A stretch of DNA of 62,397 bases from Bacteroidales bacterium (GTDB lineage: Bacteria > Bacteroidota > Bacteroidia > Bacteroidales > VadinHA17). The DNA lies in the NCBI GenBank assembly GCA_003141895.1, contig PLNT01000034.1:50315-112711 (forward strand), read 5' to 3'. The notes under the pieces were generated by a model. It searched no databases. It saw only the letters and a list, made by a program, of their open reading frames with translations, and was not told the DNA's origin. Numbering within the stretch: position 1 is the stretch's first letter; each line of letters opens with the position of its first letter. Both the position numbers and the translations under genes were made by a program. Below, piece by piece: positions 26,465 through 34,345 of this stretch.

Positions 26465-27059
26465 ATTCGAGGAAAAAACTATCTCCAAGTGCCTCATTCA
26501 ATGTAGCATACCACCAATTAGTTATTTTTGTCCGGGTTAAAGGATATTTTAAGCCATGGGATGTAACTTCCGTATCAGGGTCAATTGAAAAGACAGAAAC
26601 CTGCTGTCCGGGAAAAGTAACAATTTCAGCATCCGTAAGATAGGGACGCAAAATGCCTGTATCGGTTACCATTACCACATTCATGTCTTTAGCATATTCT
26701 GCAAGCAGCGAGATATTTCCCAATGTATGATCCTCTCTTTTCCCTGTTGCTCCGACAATAATAATATCTCTGTAATTATTTCCCCTGCACCATTCAACTA
26801 CTTTAGTCAGATCGTTTGTATCCTGATTTTCATCCCTGAAGATGCGATCGGCAAACCGGTCGGCAAGATCTTCATTCAATGAATCCATATCACCTACAAT
26901 AGCAACAGGCTCCATCCCTGACAGGACAAGGCTTGATGCACTTCCGTCGCAGCAAACTATCCTTTTGGCATTTTTAAGATAACTGAGAGGGACCTCATGT
27001 TGTGGAAACGTTCCGTCTGCAACTATTACTGTGTAAGATTCAGGCTGAAAATAATTCAT
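26409..27059 (-). CDS. Thiamine pyrophosphokinase
   Basis: A 216-residue enzyme that transfers pyrophosphate from ATP to thiamine, making thiamine diphosphate. The family signature is clear: IVCCDGSASSL, VAIVGDMDSL, the DTNDLTK motif, and VGATGKREDHTLGN, with the beta-sandwich thiamine-binding part in the last 70 residues (GLKYPLTRTKIT). It is the last gene of a riboswitch-led operon (TonB receptor, PnuT, kinase), 19 bases after the PnuT stop, which makes the pathway plain: thiamine is taken up and trapped as the diphosphate. Its 3' end overlaps the convergent ABC permease gene by 56 bases. Confidence 0.93.
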   Translation of the reverse strand: MNYFQPESYTVIVADGTFPQHEVPLSYLKNAKRIVCCDGSASSLVLSGMEPVAIVGDMDSLNEDLADRFADRIFRDENQDTNDLTKVVEWCRGNNYRDIIIVGATGKREDHTLGNISLLAEYAKDMNVVMVTDTGILRPYLTDAEIVTFPGQQVSVFSIDPDTEVTSHGLKYPLTRTKITNWWYATLNEALGDSFFLEFSEGRLIVYQKYSSFSAL

Positions 27060-27078
27060 TGGCTTTGCAATTATTTAT

Positions 27079-27723
27079 TTATAGAGTTTTAACAGTCTTC
27101 TTCCATGTAACCAGACCTGCGAACGACATTACACCATATACAACATACAGTATTACTGTAGGATACAATCCGCGAGTCAAAAAGAGGACAGCAGATACAA
27201 AATTCACAACAATCCATAAATACCAATGTTCATATATCTTTCTCGCCAGCATCCATGTTGCGACAATCGACAGAGATGTGATAAATGCATCTCTTACAGG
27301 AACCGGGGAATCAGTCAACCTGGTAAGTATAAACCACATCGAACAATACAACAGAACAAAAACGCAGGTAAGAACTAAACCGGTCTTTAAGGTTATTCTG
27401 GAAACCTGCAATACTTCTTTCTCCCCTTGCCCCTTTTTCCCACTCACCACGTTGTTTTCTAGCTCTGTGCCCTGTGCCCTGTGCCCTGTGCCTTTAGTCC
27501 ACCAATACCATCCCAGAAAGCTGATCGCTAGATAGTAACCCTGGAGGCTCATGTCAGCGTAAATTTTACTGGTGAAAAAAACCCAGATATAAACCGCAGA
27601 GGTAAGGATGCCTACCGGCCAGAGCCAGATAGTTTGTCTTATTTCAAGAAATACATAGATTATCCCGGTGATTGCTCCGAATATTTCAATATAATTATTT
27701 GATATCCAATCAGGTACTGACAT
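27079..27723 (-). CDS. PnuC-family thiamine transporter (PnuT type)
   Basis: A 214-residue inner-membrane transporter of the PnuC family, with seven or eight helices expected. The WxxW-type substrate motif is seen as GWYWWT, and further aromatic residues (WLWPVGILTSAVYIWVFF, KIYEHWYLWIVVNF) suit the family. The riboswitch and flanking genes indicate thiamine rather than nicotinamide riboside as substrate. An unusual stretch of about 25 residues after GWYWWT (KGTGHRAQGTELEN and on) is encoded by a 7-bp tandem repeat, an apparent in-frame insertion in a cytoplasmic loop. The gene lies 10 bases after the TonB receptor. Confidence 0.88.
   Translation of the reverse strand: MSVPDWISNNYIEIFGAITGIIYVFLEIRQTIWLWPVGILTSAVYIWVFFTSKIYADMSLQGYYLAISFLGWYWWTKGTGHRAQGTELENNVVSGKKGQGEKEVLQVSRITLKTGLVLTCVFVLLYCSMWFILTRLTDSPVPVRDAFITSLSIVATWMLARKIYEHWYLWIVVNFVSAVLFLTRGLYPTVILYVVYGVMSFAGLVTWKKTVKTL
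27465..27492. repeat. Four tandem CTGTGCC units inside the PnuT gene
   Basis: Four exact 7-bp units in a row. They are read on the minus strand as part of GTGHRAQGTE and fall in a loop after a membrane helix. The sequence is unlike the rest of the gene and looks inserted. Confidence 0.9.
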
Positions 27724-27733
27724 GTGATTGTAT

Positions 27734-30115
27734 TCAGAATTTTATCCCAACCTTAAACATATAATTGATGCCTGCCTGCGGAAAATAACCGTCCAGAATG
27801 TGAGTCGATCCTCCTTCATCATATTTGTAAACCCAGGCATTTGTTTCGTATTTGGTGTCAAATAAGTTATTTACGGCAAACTGACATGTCAGTTCTTTAA
27901 ATAATTTACTTTTTATAGTGTAAAGAAAAGATATATTCTGAAGAAAATAGGCATTTAACATCCTGTCATTGTTCTGAGTGTTATCAATGTATTGTTTCCC
28001 TATATATTTGGAATTCAAAATTACATGAAAATCAGTGAATGGATAGTAATCAATAACTGAGGCAGCAATTACAGATGGTGAAAATGAGATTGTTTTATTC
28101 TTTAATGTCTCCTGATCCTGTATCGAAGTATCCCAGTTATCGGTATAATCTATAAAAACCGGAATAATGTTTCTGCTCAGAGTCATGTTGGCATTCCAGT
28201 TTAAGTTTTTAAGTACCTGTAAACCTGTTTCAAACTCAATTCCTTGCCTGTAGCTTTTTGTCACATTTGTGTATATCGCAGATCCCACATTGTTTATTCT
28301 TCCTGTTAAAATTAATTGATCTTTGTAGTCCATATAGTATAAATTCACCTTGAACATTATCCCTGATGAGTGATATTCATAAGCAGTCTCGTAATCAAAT
28401 AATTTTTCCGGAACAGGTGATTTTCCAGGATCTGCATCGGTAAAATCACTTCGTACAGGTTCCCTTTGAGAAACTCCAAATGAAGCATACAGTTTTTGGT
28501 TTTTATTAAAGTTATAAGTAAAACCCGCTTTTGGATTAAAGAAGTTATACCTGTGATTTTGCGTCACATCTTTGAGATTCTCATCAAACCCACCGATTAA
28601 ATAATCTATTTTCCGGAATTGCATATCTCCATACAGATTTAATTTCTCTGAAAACGAATAGTTTACTTTCAGAAAGGTATTTAAATCCTTTTTATTTCCG
28701 GTGCCCTGGTACCACCGGAAGCTTTCACCACTGAACGTAACAATTTTAGCCCAGATTATATCCCCAAAATGATTTCCAATATATTGGTTCCATCCGCCTC
28801 CAATTACGGCATTAACTTTATTTTTTGTGTAATTCAATGAATAGGTAAAGCCATAAAAGTCATTTCGAAGCCAACGCTGTGTTATAAAATCAGAAGTACT
28901 GATGGTGTCTGAATTAATAATTGCATTGGGTAAATTAAATGAACTGTAATTGGTACCGGGTACAAGGTTTTCATAATAGCCTTTGCCCCTGGTATAATGT
29001 AAAGCAGCATTGGCACTGAAATCACTGCTGATTACTTTTGAGTAATGGAGCTGATAATTATCCTGCCAGTAATTATCTGTTTCATTTTTATAAGAATATG
29101 CATTATAAGTTCTGTGTGTTTTAAGAGAATCTTTGGGGACTCCGTTCCATGCCTGATAGGTATGTTCGACCCCTGAAAAAATAATTAATTTCAGGATGCT
29201 TGTTTCCCCGTAAAGTGTACCTGATATATAGAAAGATTTTAAATCACTAAAGGCCCGGTCGATATATCCGTCAGACCAGATTTTAGAAAACCTGCCATCA
29301 ACAGCAAACTTCTTATTTATTAATCCTGTACCAAAGTTAACTGTGTTTTTTGAAGTATTAAAGGATCCATATGAGGAGTTGACCTCTGCATATGGATCTT
29401 TCCTCAGATCAGAAGTCTGAAAATTTATTGTAGCACCGAAAGCCCCAGCACCATTGGTTGAGGTACCTACCCCCCTCTGTATCTGAATGTTATCAGCAGA
29501 AGATGCAAGATCAGGCATATCGACCCACCACACTCCATGGGATTCAGCATCATTAACGGGAATTCCGTCAACTGTTACATTGATCCTGTTTACATCGGTT
29601 CCTCTTATGTTTATATATGTGTATCCCACTCCCGTTCCGGCATCGGAAGATACCACAAGTGATGGAGTATAGCCCAACAGGTAAGGAACATCCTGAGCAA
29701 TATTAGCTTTCGAAATATCATCTTTTGTAACGGTTGAGTATGCCATTGGTGTATGTTCACCTGCCCTTGTTGAATTAACAAGAACCTCCTCTGTCATAAA
29801 TGACTTTGATAAAAGTGTTACGTTCAAAACAGTATCGGCTTTCAGACTGACATTTCTGATTTCCGATTCATAGCCGATAAACGAGAAATGGATTATATAA
29901 TTTCCTTCCCTGAAAACCTGTAATGCAAAATTTCCGTCCTGATCACTATGAACTCCAAGAATTGAATTTTCAACAGTAATACTTGTGCCCGTTAATGGCG
30001 ACCCGTTTATATCAGTCACTATACCTCTAAGAACCAAACCATTTTCCTGATATGCTTTAGCCTGGATAACGGAGTGGAGTAAGACAAAAACAATAAAACA
30101 AAATGTTTTCCTCAT
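27734..30115 (-). CDS. TonB-dependent receptor for thiamine
   Basis: A 793-residue outer-membrane active transporter. After a signal peptide (to about residue 20, QAKA) comes a carboxypeptidase-like regulatory extension (LVLRGIVTDINGSPLTGTSI), then the plug (about 130-230; YTYINIRGTDVNRINVTVDG) and a 22-strand barrel ending in a terminal aromatic strand (MFKVGIKF). It lies directly behind a TPP riboswitch and before PnuT and thiamine pyrophosphokinase, so it is assigned to thiamine uptake, as in other Bacteroidetes thiamine operons. Its start codon is predicted to be held in a hairpin (30110-30153). Confidence 0.93.
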   Translation of the reverse strand: MRKTFCFIVFVLLHSVIQAKAYQENGLVLRGIVTDINGSPLTGTSITVENSILGVHSDQDGNFALQVFREGNYIIHFSFIGYESEIRNVSLKADTVLNVTLLSKSFMTEEVLVNSTRAGEHTPMAYSTVTKDDISKANIAQDVPYLLGYTPSLVVSSDAGTGVGYTYINIRGTDVNRINVTVDGIPVNDAESHGVWWVDMPDLASSADNIQIQRGVGTSTNGAGAFGATINFQTSDLRKDPYAEVNSSYGSFNTSKNTVNFGTGLINKKFAVDGRFSKIWSDGYIDRAFSDLKSFYISGTLYGETSILKLIIFSGVEHTYQAWNGVPKDSLKTHRTYNAYSYKNETDNYWQDNYQLHYSKVISSDFSANAALHYTRGKGYYENLVPGTNYSSFNLPNAIINSDTISTSDFITQRWLRNDFYGFTYSLNYTKNKVNAVIGGGWNQYIGNHFGDIIWAKIVTFSGESFRWYQGTGNKKDLNTFLKVNYSFSEKLNLYGDMQFRKIDYLIGGFDENLKDVTQNHRYNFFNPKAGFTYNFNKNQKLYASFGVSQREPVRSDFTDADPGKSPVPEKLFDYETAYEYHSSGIMFKVNLYYMDYKDQLILTGRINNVGSAIYTNVTKSYRQGIEFETGLQVLKNLNWNANMTLSRNIIPVFIDYTDNWDTSIQDQETLKNKTISFSPSVIAASVIDYYPFTDFHVILNSKYIGKQYIDNTQNNDRMLNAYFLQNISFLYTIKSKLFKELTCQFAVNNLFDTKYETNAWVYKYDEGGSTHILDGYFPQAGINYMFKVGIKF

Positions 30116-30153
30116 TTTTTTGAATATTTATTTTCAATATCAAGAAAATGAGG
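30110..30153 (-). promoter_or_regulatory. Start-codon-masking hairpin of the TPP riboswitch leader
   Basis: On the minus strand CCTCATTTT (30153-30145) is fully complementary to AAAATGAGG (30118-30110), and the second arm contains the ATG at 30115-30113. The inner loop can pair further (TGATATT with AATATTCA, with a bulge). This would hide the start codon, so the riboswitch probably controls translation. How the aptamer releases or forms this stem was not worked out. Confidence 0.55.
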
Positions 30154-30186
30154 TTGTTATGATTTGCTGATTTGTATGATACTCTT

Positions 30187-30263
30187 TCTTCCCTCCGCCG
30201 GCATTATCCGGATCAGGTTTAAGGGTATGATCTCAGCCCGTAATTGTAAGGCACCCCATTCAT
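30187..30263 (-). promoter_or_regulatory. TPP riboswitch (thi box)
   Basis: Read on the minus strand, the conserved elements appear in order: GGGGTGCC, GGGCTGAGATCATACCC, AACCTGATCCGGATAATGCC and GGCGGAGGGAA. These are the highly conserved P2-P5 segments of the thiamine pyrophosphate aptamer. It lies 71 bases upstream of the TonB receptor gene and presumably shuts the thiamine uptake operon down when TPP is plentiful. Confidence 0.96.
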
Positions 30264-30271
30264 TGATATGT

Positions 30272-30302
30272 CAAAGGTACTATCTTTTAACAGATTTATC
30301 AA
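30272..30302 (-). promoter_or_regulatory. Promoter of the thiamine uptake operon
   Basis: On the minus strand TTG (30302-30300) and TACCTTTG (30279-30272) are separated by 20 bases, matching the Bacteroidetes -33/-7 pattern. Transcription would start near 30265, exactly at the 5' end of the riboswitch aptamer. Confidence 0.75.
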
Positions 30303-30336
30303 TTAATTGTTAAATTAGCGTTCAAATCCGTGAGAG

Positions 30337-30750
30337 ATGAAAAATATGGTTGAAAAACTTAATTATAAGGGACAGAAAAGGATAGCTGTTTTAAATGCCG
30401 AAAAAGTTTTCATAAGTTCCATCTCGGGTGATTTAAAAGACGTAATTATTGATCAGAAAATTGATCCGCGGTATCCCTATGAGTTTATAATTATATTTGT
30501 GAAGAGCGAAGCGGAAGTAGGGATGTTCGCACCGATGACGATTCACAACCTCATAGCTGACGGTATTTTATGGTTCTGTTATCCTAAAAAAACCTCAAAA
30601 GCATTTAAATCAGATATCGATCGCGACCACGGATGGAAAATTCTTAATGATTCCGGGCTTCTTGGTATCCGGTTGGTTGCTGTAGACAAGGATTGGTCAG
30701 CCTTAAGATTCAGAAACAAAAAATTTATCAAATCGACCTCTAACAGATAA
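30337..30750 (+). CDS. DUF3052-like cytoplasmic protein
   Basis: A 137-residue soluble protein. Its middle and end match the pattern of DUF3052-type proteins: a strand with YEFIIIFVKSEAEV, then ILWFCYPKKTSKAFKSDIDR, DHGWKIL and the ending VDKDWSALRFRNK. The fold resembles part of a Rossmann-like methyltransferase, but no catalytic motif is identifiable. Divergent from the thiamine operon, with about 30 bases between the -33 box of that promoter and this start. Function unknown. Confidence 0.65.
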   Translation: MKNMVEKLNYKGQKRIAVLNAEKVFISSISGDLKDVIIDQKIDPRYPYEFIIIFVKSEAEVGMFAPMTIHNLIADGILWFCYPKKTSKAFKSDIDRDHGWKILNDSGLLGIRLVAVDKDWSALRFRNKKFIKSTSNR

Positions 30751-30846
30751 TAATTGGGGATTGCGGATTTTTGATACCGGAATTAAATCCGAAATCCGAA
30801 ATTTTTTTGAGATGATCAAGACAACTACTAACTTAAACTGCAAACA

Positions 30847-31203
30847 ATGAAAACCTTCATTTCTCAAAGGAACTTAATGTTAATAATTATTCTTAGCATT
30901 GTAATTCTTCTTCCCGGCTGTGCAAACAATGAGGCAGTTAAACAATGCCTTACCGGACACACTTATGGATTTTTCGGCGGCTTATGGCATGGATTTATAG
31001 CTCCATTTGATTTTATCGGAATGCTTTTTAACGATAAAATTACGATGTATGCCCAAAATAATAATGGCGGGCTATATGCGTTGGGATTTCTGCTTGGCAG
31101 CGGCGGTTGGGGTTTCTTAGGAAGCAAAGGGGCAAATAAAATGAGAACCAACCGTGTACATATTCAGAATCAGAGATTTGATAATGCTGAGATAGTGGAA
31201 TAA
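30847..31203 (+). CDS. Small putative lipoprotein of unknown function
   Basis: A 118-residue exported protein. The hydrophobic N-terminus (LMLIIILSIVILLPGC) ends in a lipobox LPGC, so it is probably lipid-anchored. The rest has glycine- and phenylalanine-rich short hydrophobic segments (YGFFGGLWHGFIAPFDFIGM and ALGFLLGSGGWGFLG) that may associate with membrane. I do not recognise a family. It stands just upstream of the DUF559 element, which begins a few bases after its stop. Confidence 0.6.
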   Translation: MKTFISQRNLMLIIILSIVILLPGCANNEAVKQCLTGHTYGFFGGLWHGFIAPFDFIGMLFNDKITMYAQNNNGGLYALGFLLGSGGWGFLGSKGANKMRTNRVHIQNQRFDNAEIVE

Positions 31204-31225
31204 AACCAAATAACCTCTCCCTAAA

Positions 31226-31247
31226 TCCCTCCGCCAGGGGGGAGGGA
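31226..31247. repeat. Left hairpin flanking the DUF559 gene
   Basis: TCCCTCC (31226-31232) pairs with GGAGGGA (31241-31247) around GCCAGGGG. It lies 16 bases before the DUF559 start codon. Together with the right hairpin (31656-31681) it brackets the gene; outer parts CCTCTCCCT on the left and GGGGGTGAGG on the right are partly complementary. Confidence 0.75.
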
Positions 31248-31262
31248 CTTAAATTCAGCGTT

Positions 31263-31694
31263 ATGGCCAATCTTGGAAAATCAATTGAACGTGAAATGTA
31301 CTTTGGAGCCAAACCTGACCTATTTGAACTGGCCAAAGAAATGCGTAAGAATCCAACTGAAACTGAAAGAATTTTATGGAATATATTAAGAAAATACAGA
31401 AAAAAGGGATTTCTTTTTAGTCAGCAACATCCAATTTATATTTTTATTGCCGATTTTTATTGCCATAAAATAAAATTGGTTATTGAAGTTGATGGTGCGG
31501 TTCATTTCAACGCTGAATCGCTGGAGCATGATGACGGACGTTCAGGCGTTATGGAAAATTTTGGAATAACAGTCATAAGATTCACTAACGATCAGGTTCT
31601 TTACAATCAAGCTACAGTCATAACGCATATTAATGAGGTTATGTTAAAACTAACATCCCCCGCCCTCCTGGGGGCGGGGGACAGGAGGGGGTGA
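31263..31694 (+). CDS. DUF559-domain putative endonuclease in a repeat cassette
   Basis: A 143-residue protein with the DUF559 domain, a Vsr/PD-(D/E)xK-like fold. Visible landmarks are the helical N-part EMRKNPTETERILWNILR, then FIADFYCHKIKLVIEVDGAVH, with the aspartate and glutamate of the likely metal site, and a late GITVIRFTNDQVL. Family members are poorly characterised and are thought to be nucleases. The gene is flanked on both sides by G/C-tract hairpins, and its last codons (LTSPALLGAGDRRG) are encoded by the right-hand repeat. That layout recalls REP-associated transposase units and suggests a mobile or formerly mobile cassette. No activity is known. Confidence 0.8.
   Translation: MANLGKSIEREMYFGAKPDLFELAKEMRKNPTETERILWNILRKYRKKGFLFSQQHPIYIFIADFYCHKIKLVIEVDGAVHFNAESLEHDDGRSGVMENFGITVIRFTNDQVLYNQATVITHINEVMLKLTSPALLGAGDRRG
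31656..31681. repeat. Right hairpin flanking and overlapping the DUF559 gene end
   Basis: TCCCCCGCCC (31656-31665) pairs perfectly with GGGCGGGGGA (31672-31681) around TCCTGG. It encodes the C-terminus of the DUF559 protein. It is followed by AGGAGGGGGTGAGG and by three copies of GTGAGGC up to 31756. Confidence 0.85.
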
Positions 31695-31779
31695 GGCAAA
31701 ATTCATGGGGACGGGTTAAAGGAGATGTGAGGCAAATAAACATGAGAAGGTGAGGCTATAAACTTATATACTACTCTAT

Positions 31780-32631
31780 ATGAAAAAATCTTTTGCAATT
31801 TTATTAATGATGTGTTCTCTAAGTGCGTTCTCACAAAAACATGAAATGATCTATCTCTGGCCTGGAAAAGTTCCCGGAGAAGTAAAAGAAAAGACGGCTC
31901 CATCTGTTGATACATCTCAAAAGGATGCCATAATCAGGTTTTCAGAAGTGACAAATCCAGCTCTTGAAGTTTTTCTTCCTAAACCTGGAACTAATAGCCA
32001 ATCCGCAGTAATTATTTGTCCGGGAGGAGGATATCAGATTCTTGCCTATGATCTTGAGGGAACAGAAATTGCTGCCTGGCTGAATAAAATGGGATTTACA
32101 GCATTTGTTCTTCAATACAGAATCCCGAATAAAAAAGAAGGTGCTCTGCAGGATGCCCAGCGTGCAATGAGAGTTGTAAGGGATAATTGCAAAAAGTGGA
32201 ATATTGACCCTGACAGGATCGGGATAATGGGCTTTTCAGCAGGCGGAAGCCTTAGCGCAAGGGCAAGTATCCTTTTTAATAAAAAAACTTATTCTCCTGT
32301 AGATAAATCTGACAGCTTATCATGCAGACCATCTTTCACCATGCTTATCTATCCTGCCTATCTTGATCAGGGTCCTAATTTATCCTTAACTCCCGAATTG
32401 GAATTAAATAAAAATGTTCCACCAATATTTGTTTTTCAGACTTCTGATGACCCTTATGGCAATAGTGCCCTGGTAATTGCTTCAGCTTTAAGAAATGCTA
32501 AACTTCCTGTTGAAATGCATCTGCTTCCCGAAGGGGGACATGGTTATGGAGTACGACCAGGTAAAATTGCTGCCAAAACATGGCCATTGCTTGCGGAACA
32601 CTGGTTAAAACGGACATTGCACTTAGAATAG
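31780..32631 (+). CDS. Exported alpha/beta hydrolase (acetylesterase-like)
   Basis: A 283-residue secreted or periplasmic esterase-like protein. It has a signal peptide (about 1-18, SAFSQ), an oxyanion-hole motif ICPGGGYQ, the nucleophile elbow GFSAGGS, and a late GGHGYGV with the catalytic histidine. The aspartate is probably in FQTSDDPYGN. It resembles BD-FAE / acetyl-xylan-esterase-like hydrolases that deacetylate or de-esterify plant polysaccharides, but it could act on other esters. No carbohydrate gene lies beside it, though a GH2 gene is 4 kb away. Confidence 0.85.
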   Translation: MKKSFAILLMMCSLSAFSQKHEMIYLWPGKVPGEVKEKTAPSVDTSQKDAIIRFSEVTNPALEVFLPKPGTNSQSAVIICPGGGYQILAYDLEGTEIAAWLNKMGFTAFVLQYRIPNKKEGALQDAQRAMRVVRDNCKKWNIDPDRIGIMGFSAGGSLSARASILFNKKTYSPVDKSDSLSCRPSFTMLIYPAYLDQGPNLSLTPELELNKNVPPIFVFQTSDDPYGNSALVIASALRNAKLPVEMHLLPEGGHGYGVRPGKIAAKTWPLLAEHWLKRTLHLE

Positions 32632-32659
32632 TACATACGATTTTACAATCAAGATATCG

Positions 32660-33361
32660 ATGTCTGCTATTGAAGATATTGTTCAAAAACATCTTGTCCC
32701 TTCTGAAAAATTTATTTATGGATTTTCTGATCTGACCGGGTTACTTGATAAAAAATTTATCGGATTCAATTACGGAATTTCAATCGGCATCAAACTCGAT
32801 TCAGAAATAGTTGATAAAGTAATAAATGGACCAACTCCTGAATATTTTTCACATTACAGGCAGGCCAATAATGATCTTGCAATGTTAACCAGGTGTATCT
32901 CTGAAGAACTGGCCCTTAATAATATCGAATCATTAGCTATTACTCCCACCGTATCAACATCCGATCTTGATACAATATATTTTGATTCTCTTCGTACTGA
33001 CCTATCGCATAAAATGGTTGCAACAAGAGCAGGTTTAGGCTGGATAGGGAAAACCGATCTCTTTGTATCAAAAGAGTTTGGACCAAGATTGAGGCTGGTT
33101 TCAATTCTTTTAAAAACTCCGGTTAAAGCTAAATCAAGGCCTGTTGATAAAAGCCGATGCGGCAAATGCAGTATTTGCGTTGACATATGTCCTGCAAAAG
33201 CAGCTAATGGAAAATTATGGAATATAAAAATTGACAGAAACGAGTTCTATGATCCCTGGAAATGCCGCAATAAATGTGCTGAATTTGGTAGAATAAAGCT
33301 CGGTCAGGATGCACGTGTCTGCGGGATTTGTGTTTCAGCCTGTCCGGTAGGAAAAACATGA
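32660..33361 (+). CDS. 4Fe-4S protein related to epoxyqueuosine reductase
   Basis: A 233-residue protein with two ferredoxin-like cysteine motifs at the C-terminus: CGKCSICVDICP and VCGICVSACP. Ahead of them is a DUF1730-like part with LGWIGKTDLFV, as in QueG. It is much shorter than QueG (about 310-380), lacking the HEAT-like C-terminal part. It therefore belongs to the QueG-like redox proteins, not to true epoxyqueuosine reductase, whose cobalamin-dependent function is not shown here. Likely cytoplasmic. Confidence 0.78.
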   Translation: MSAIEDIVQKHLVPSEKFIYGFSDLTGLLDKKFIGFNYGISIGIKLDSEIVDKVINGPTPEYFSHYRQANNDLAMLTRCISEELALNNIESLAITPTVSTSDLDTIYFDSLRTDLSHKMVATRAGLGWIGKTDLFVSKEFGPRLRLVSILLKTPVKAKSRPVDKSRCGKCSICVDICPAKAANGKLWNIKIDRNEFYDPWKCRNKCAEFGRIKLGQDARVCGICVSACPVGKT

Positions 33362-33441
33362 CTAAACCTGATTCACTTTTCAAAAGAGTATTTTGGTTAA
33401 AACTATTTACGCAACTATTTGTTGTGTAAGTAAAAATCAAT

Positions 33442-34326
33442 ATGGATAATAAGATAAAATCAATTGAGGCTATTCTACCTCCGCCTGCTTCGCATATGGT
33501 TGGAGATGGCTTTAAGGTTCACAATTTCTTTCCCTCAAATCCCAGAATAGGACTGAATGGAATGAGTCCGTTCTTCCTACTGGATTACGGTTCAAAATGG
33601 CTTGTTCCTCCATCAGATAAGCCACGAGGTGTGGGAGTACATCCGCACAGGGGATTTGAAACTGTAACTATTGCATATCATGGTAAAGTTGCCCATCACG
33701 ATAGTGGCGGAAACAGCGGAGTCATAGGTGAAGGTGATGTTCAATGGATGACAGCAGGAGCGGGTGTCCTCCACAAGGAGTATCATGAGAAAGAATTCAG
33801 CAAAAAAGGTGGATTATTCCAGATGGTTCAGTTATGGATTAATCTTCCTGCAAAAGTCAAAATGACACCAGCAAAATATCAGTCCCTTGAAAAGAAAGAC
33901 CTGATTAAGGTTTTTTTAGATGATGGGAAAAGTAATGTTGAAGTTATTGCTGGTGAATATGATGAAATGAAAGGGCCTGCAACAACATTTTCACCTGTAA
34001 ATCTATTTAATGCAAAACTGCTAAAGGGTGATAAAGCCAGGTTCAGTTTTAATAAAAATTATAATACAGGTATGCTTGTTATTGAGGGAGAAATCAGAAT
34101 CAATGATTCTGAAACAGCTCCTGAAGATAATCTGATCCTTTTTAAGCATGATGGAGAAGATATTGTGATTGAAGCTGTTAAACAATCTATTGTCCTTGTA
34201 ATGAGCGGAGAACCGATTCGCGAACCAATAGCATCATATGGGCCGTTTGTTATGAATACAGAGGCTGAAATAAAACAGGCTTTTGATGATTTTAAAAATG
34301 GTAAATTTGGCTATCTTGAGGACTAA
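33442..34326 (+). CDS. Pirin-family protein
   Basis: A 294-residue bicupin of the pirin family. The metal-binding N-terminal cupin shows VHPHRGFETVTI and VAHHDSGGNSGVIGEGDVQW, with the His/His/His/Glu-type site, and AGAGVLHKEYH. The C-terminal cupin lacks metal ligands. Pirins include quercetin dioxygenases and redox-sensing regulators; which role applies here is not clear. The next gene, a single cupin, starts 19 bases after this stop, so the two are likely co-expressed. Confidence 0.9.
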   Translation: MDNKIKSIEAILPPPASHMVGDGFKVHNFFPSNPRIGLNGMSPFFLLDYGSKWLVPPSDKPRGVGVHPHRGFETVTIAYHGKVAHHDSGGNSGVIGEGDVQWMTAGAGVLHKEYHEKEFSKKGGLFQMVQLWINLPAKVKMTPAKYQSLEKKDLIKVFLDDGKSNVEVIAGEYDEMKGPATTFSPVNLFNAKLLKGDKARFSFNKNYNTGMLVIEGEIRINDSETAPEDNLILFKHDGEDIVIEAVKQSIVLVMSGEPIREPIASYGPFVMNTEAEIKQAFDDFKNGKFGYLED

Positions 34327-34345
34327 TTTAAGAATATTATATCCT

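Noticed and set aside
27002-27535. A 177-codon open frame antisense to the PnuT gene
   Set aside because: A shadow of the thiamine transporter gene, whose motifs and operon context are clear.
32660-33361. True QueG (epoxyqueuosine reductase)
   Set aside because: The protein is about 100 residues too short and lacks the C-terminal part; only the iron-sulfur and DUF1730-like parts match.
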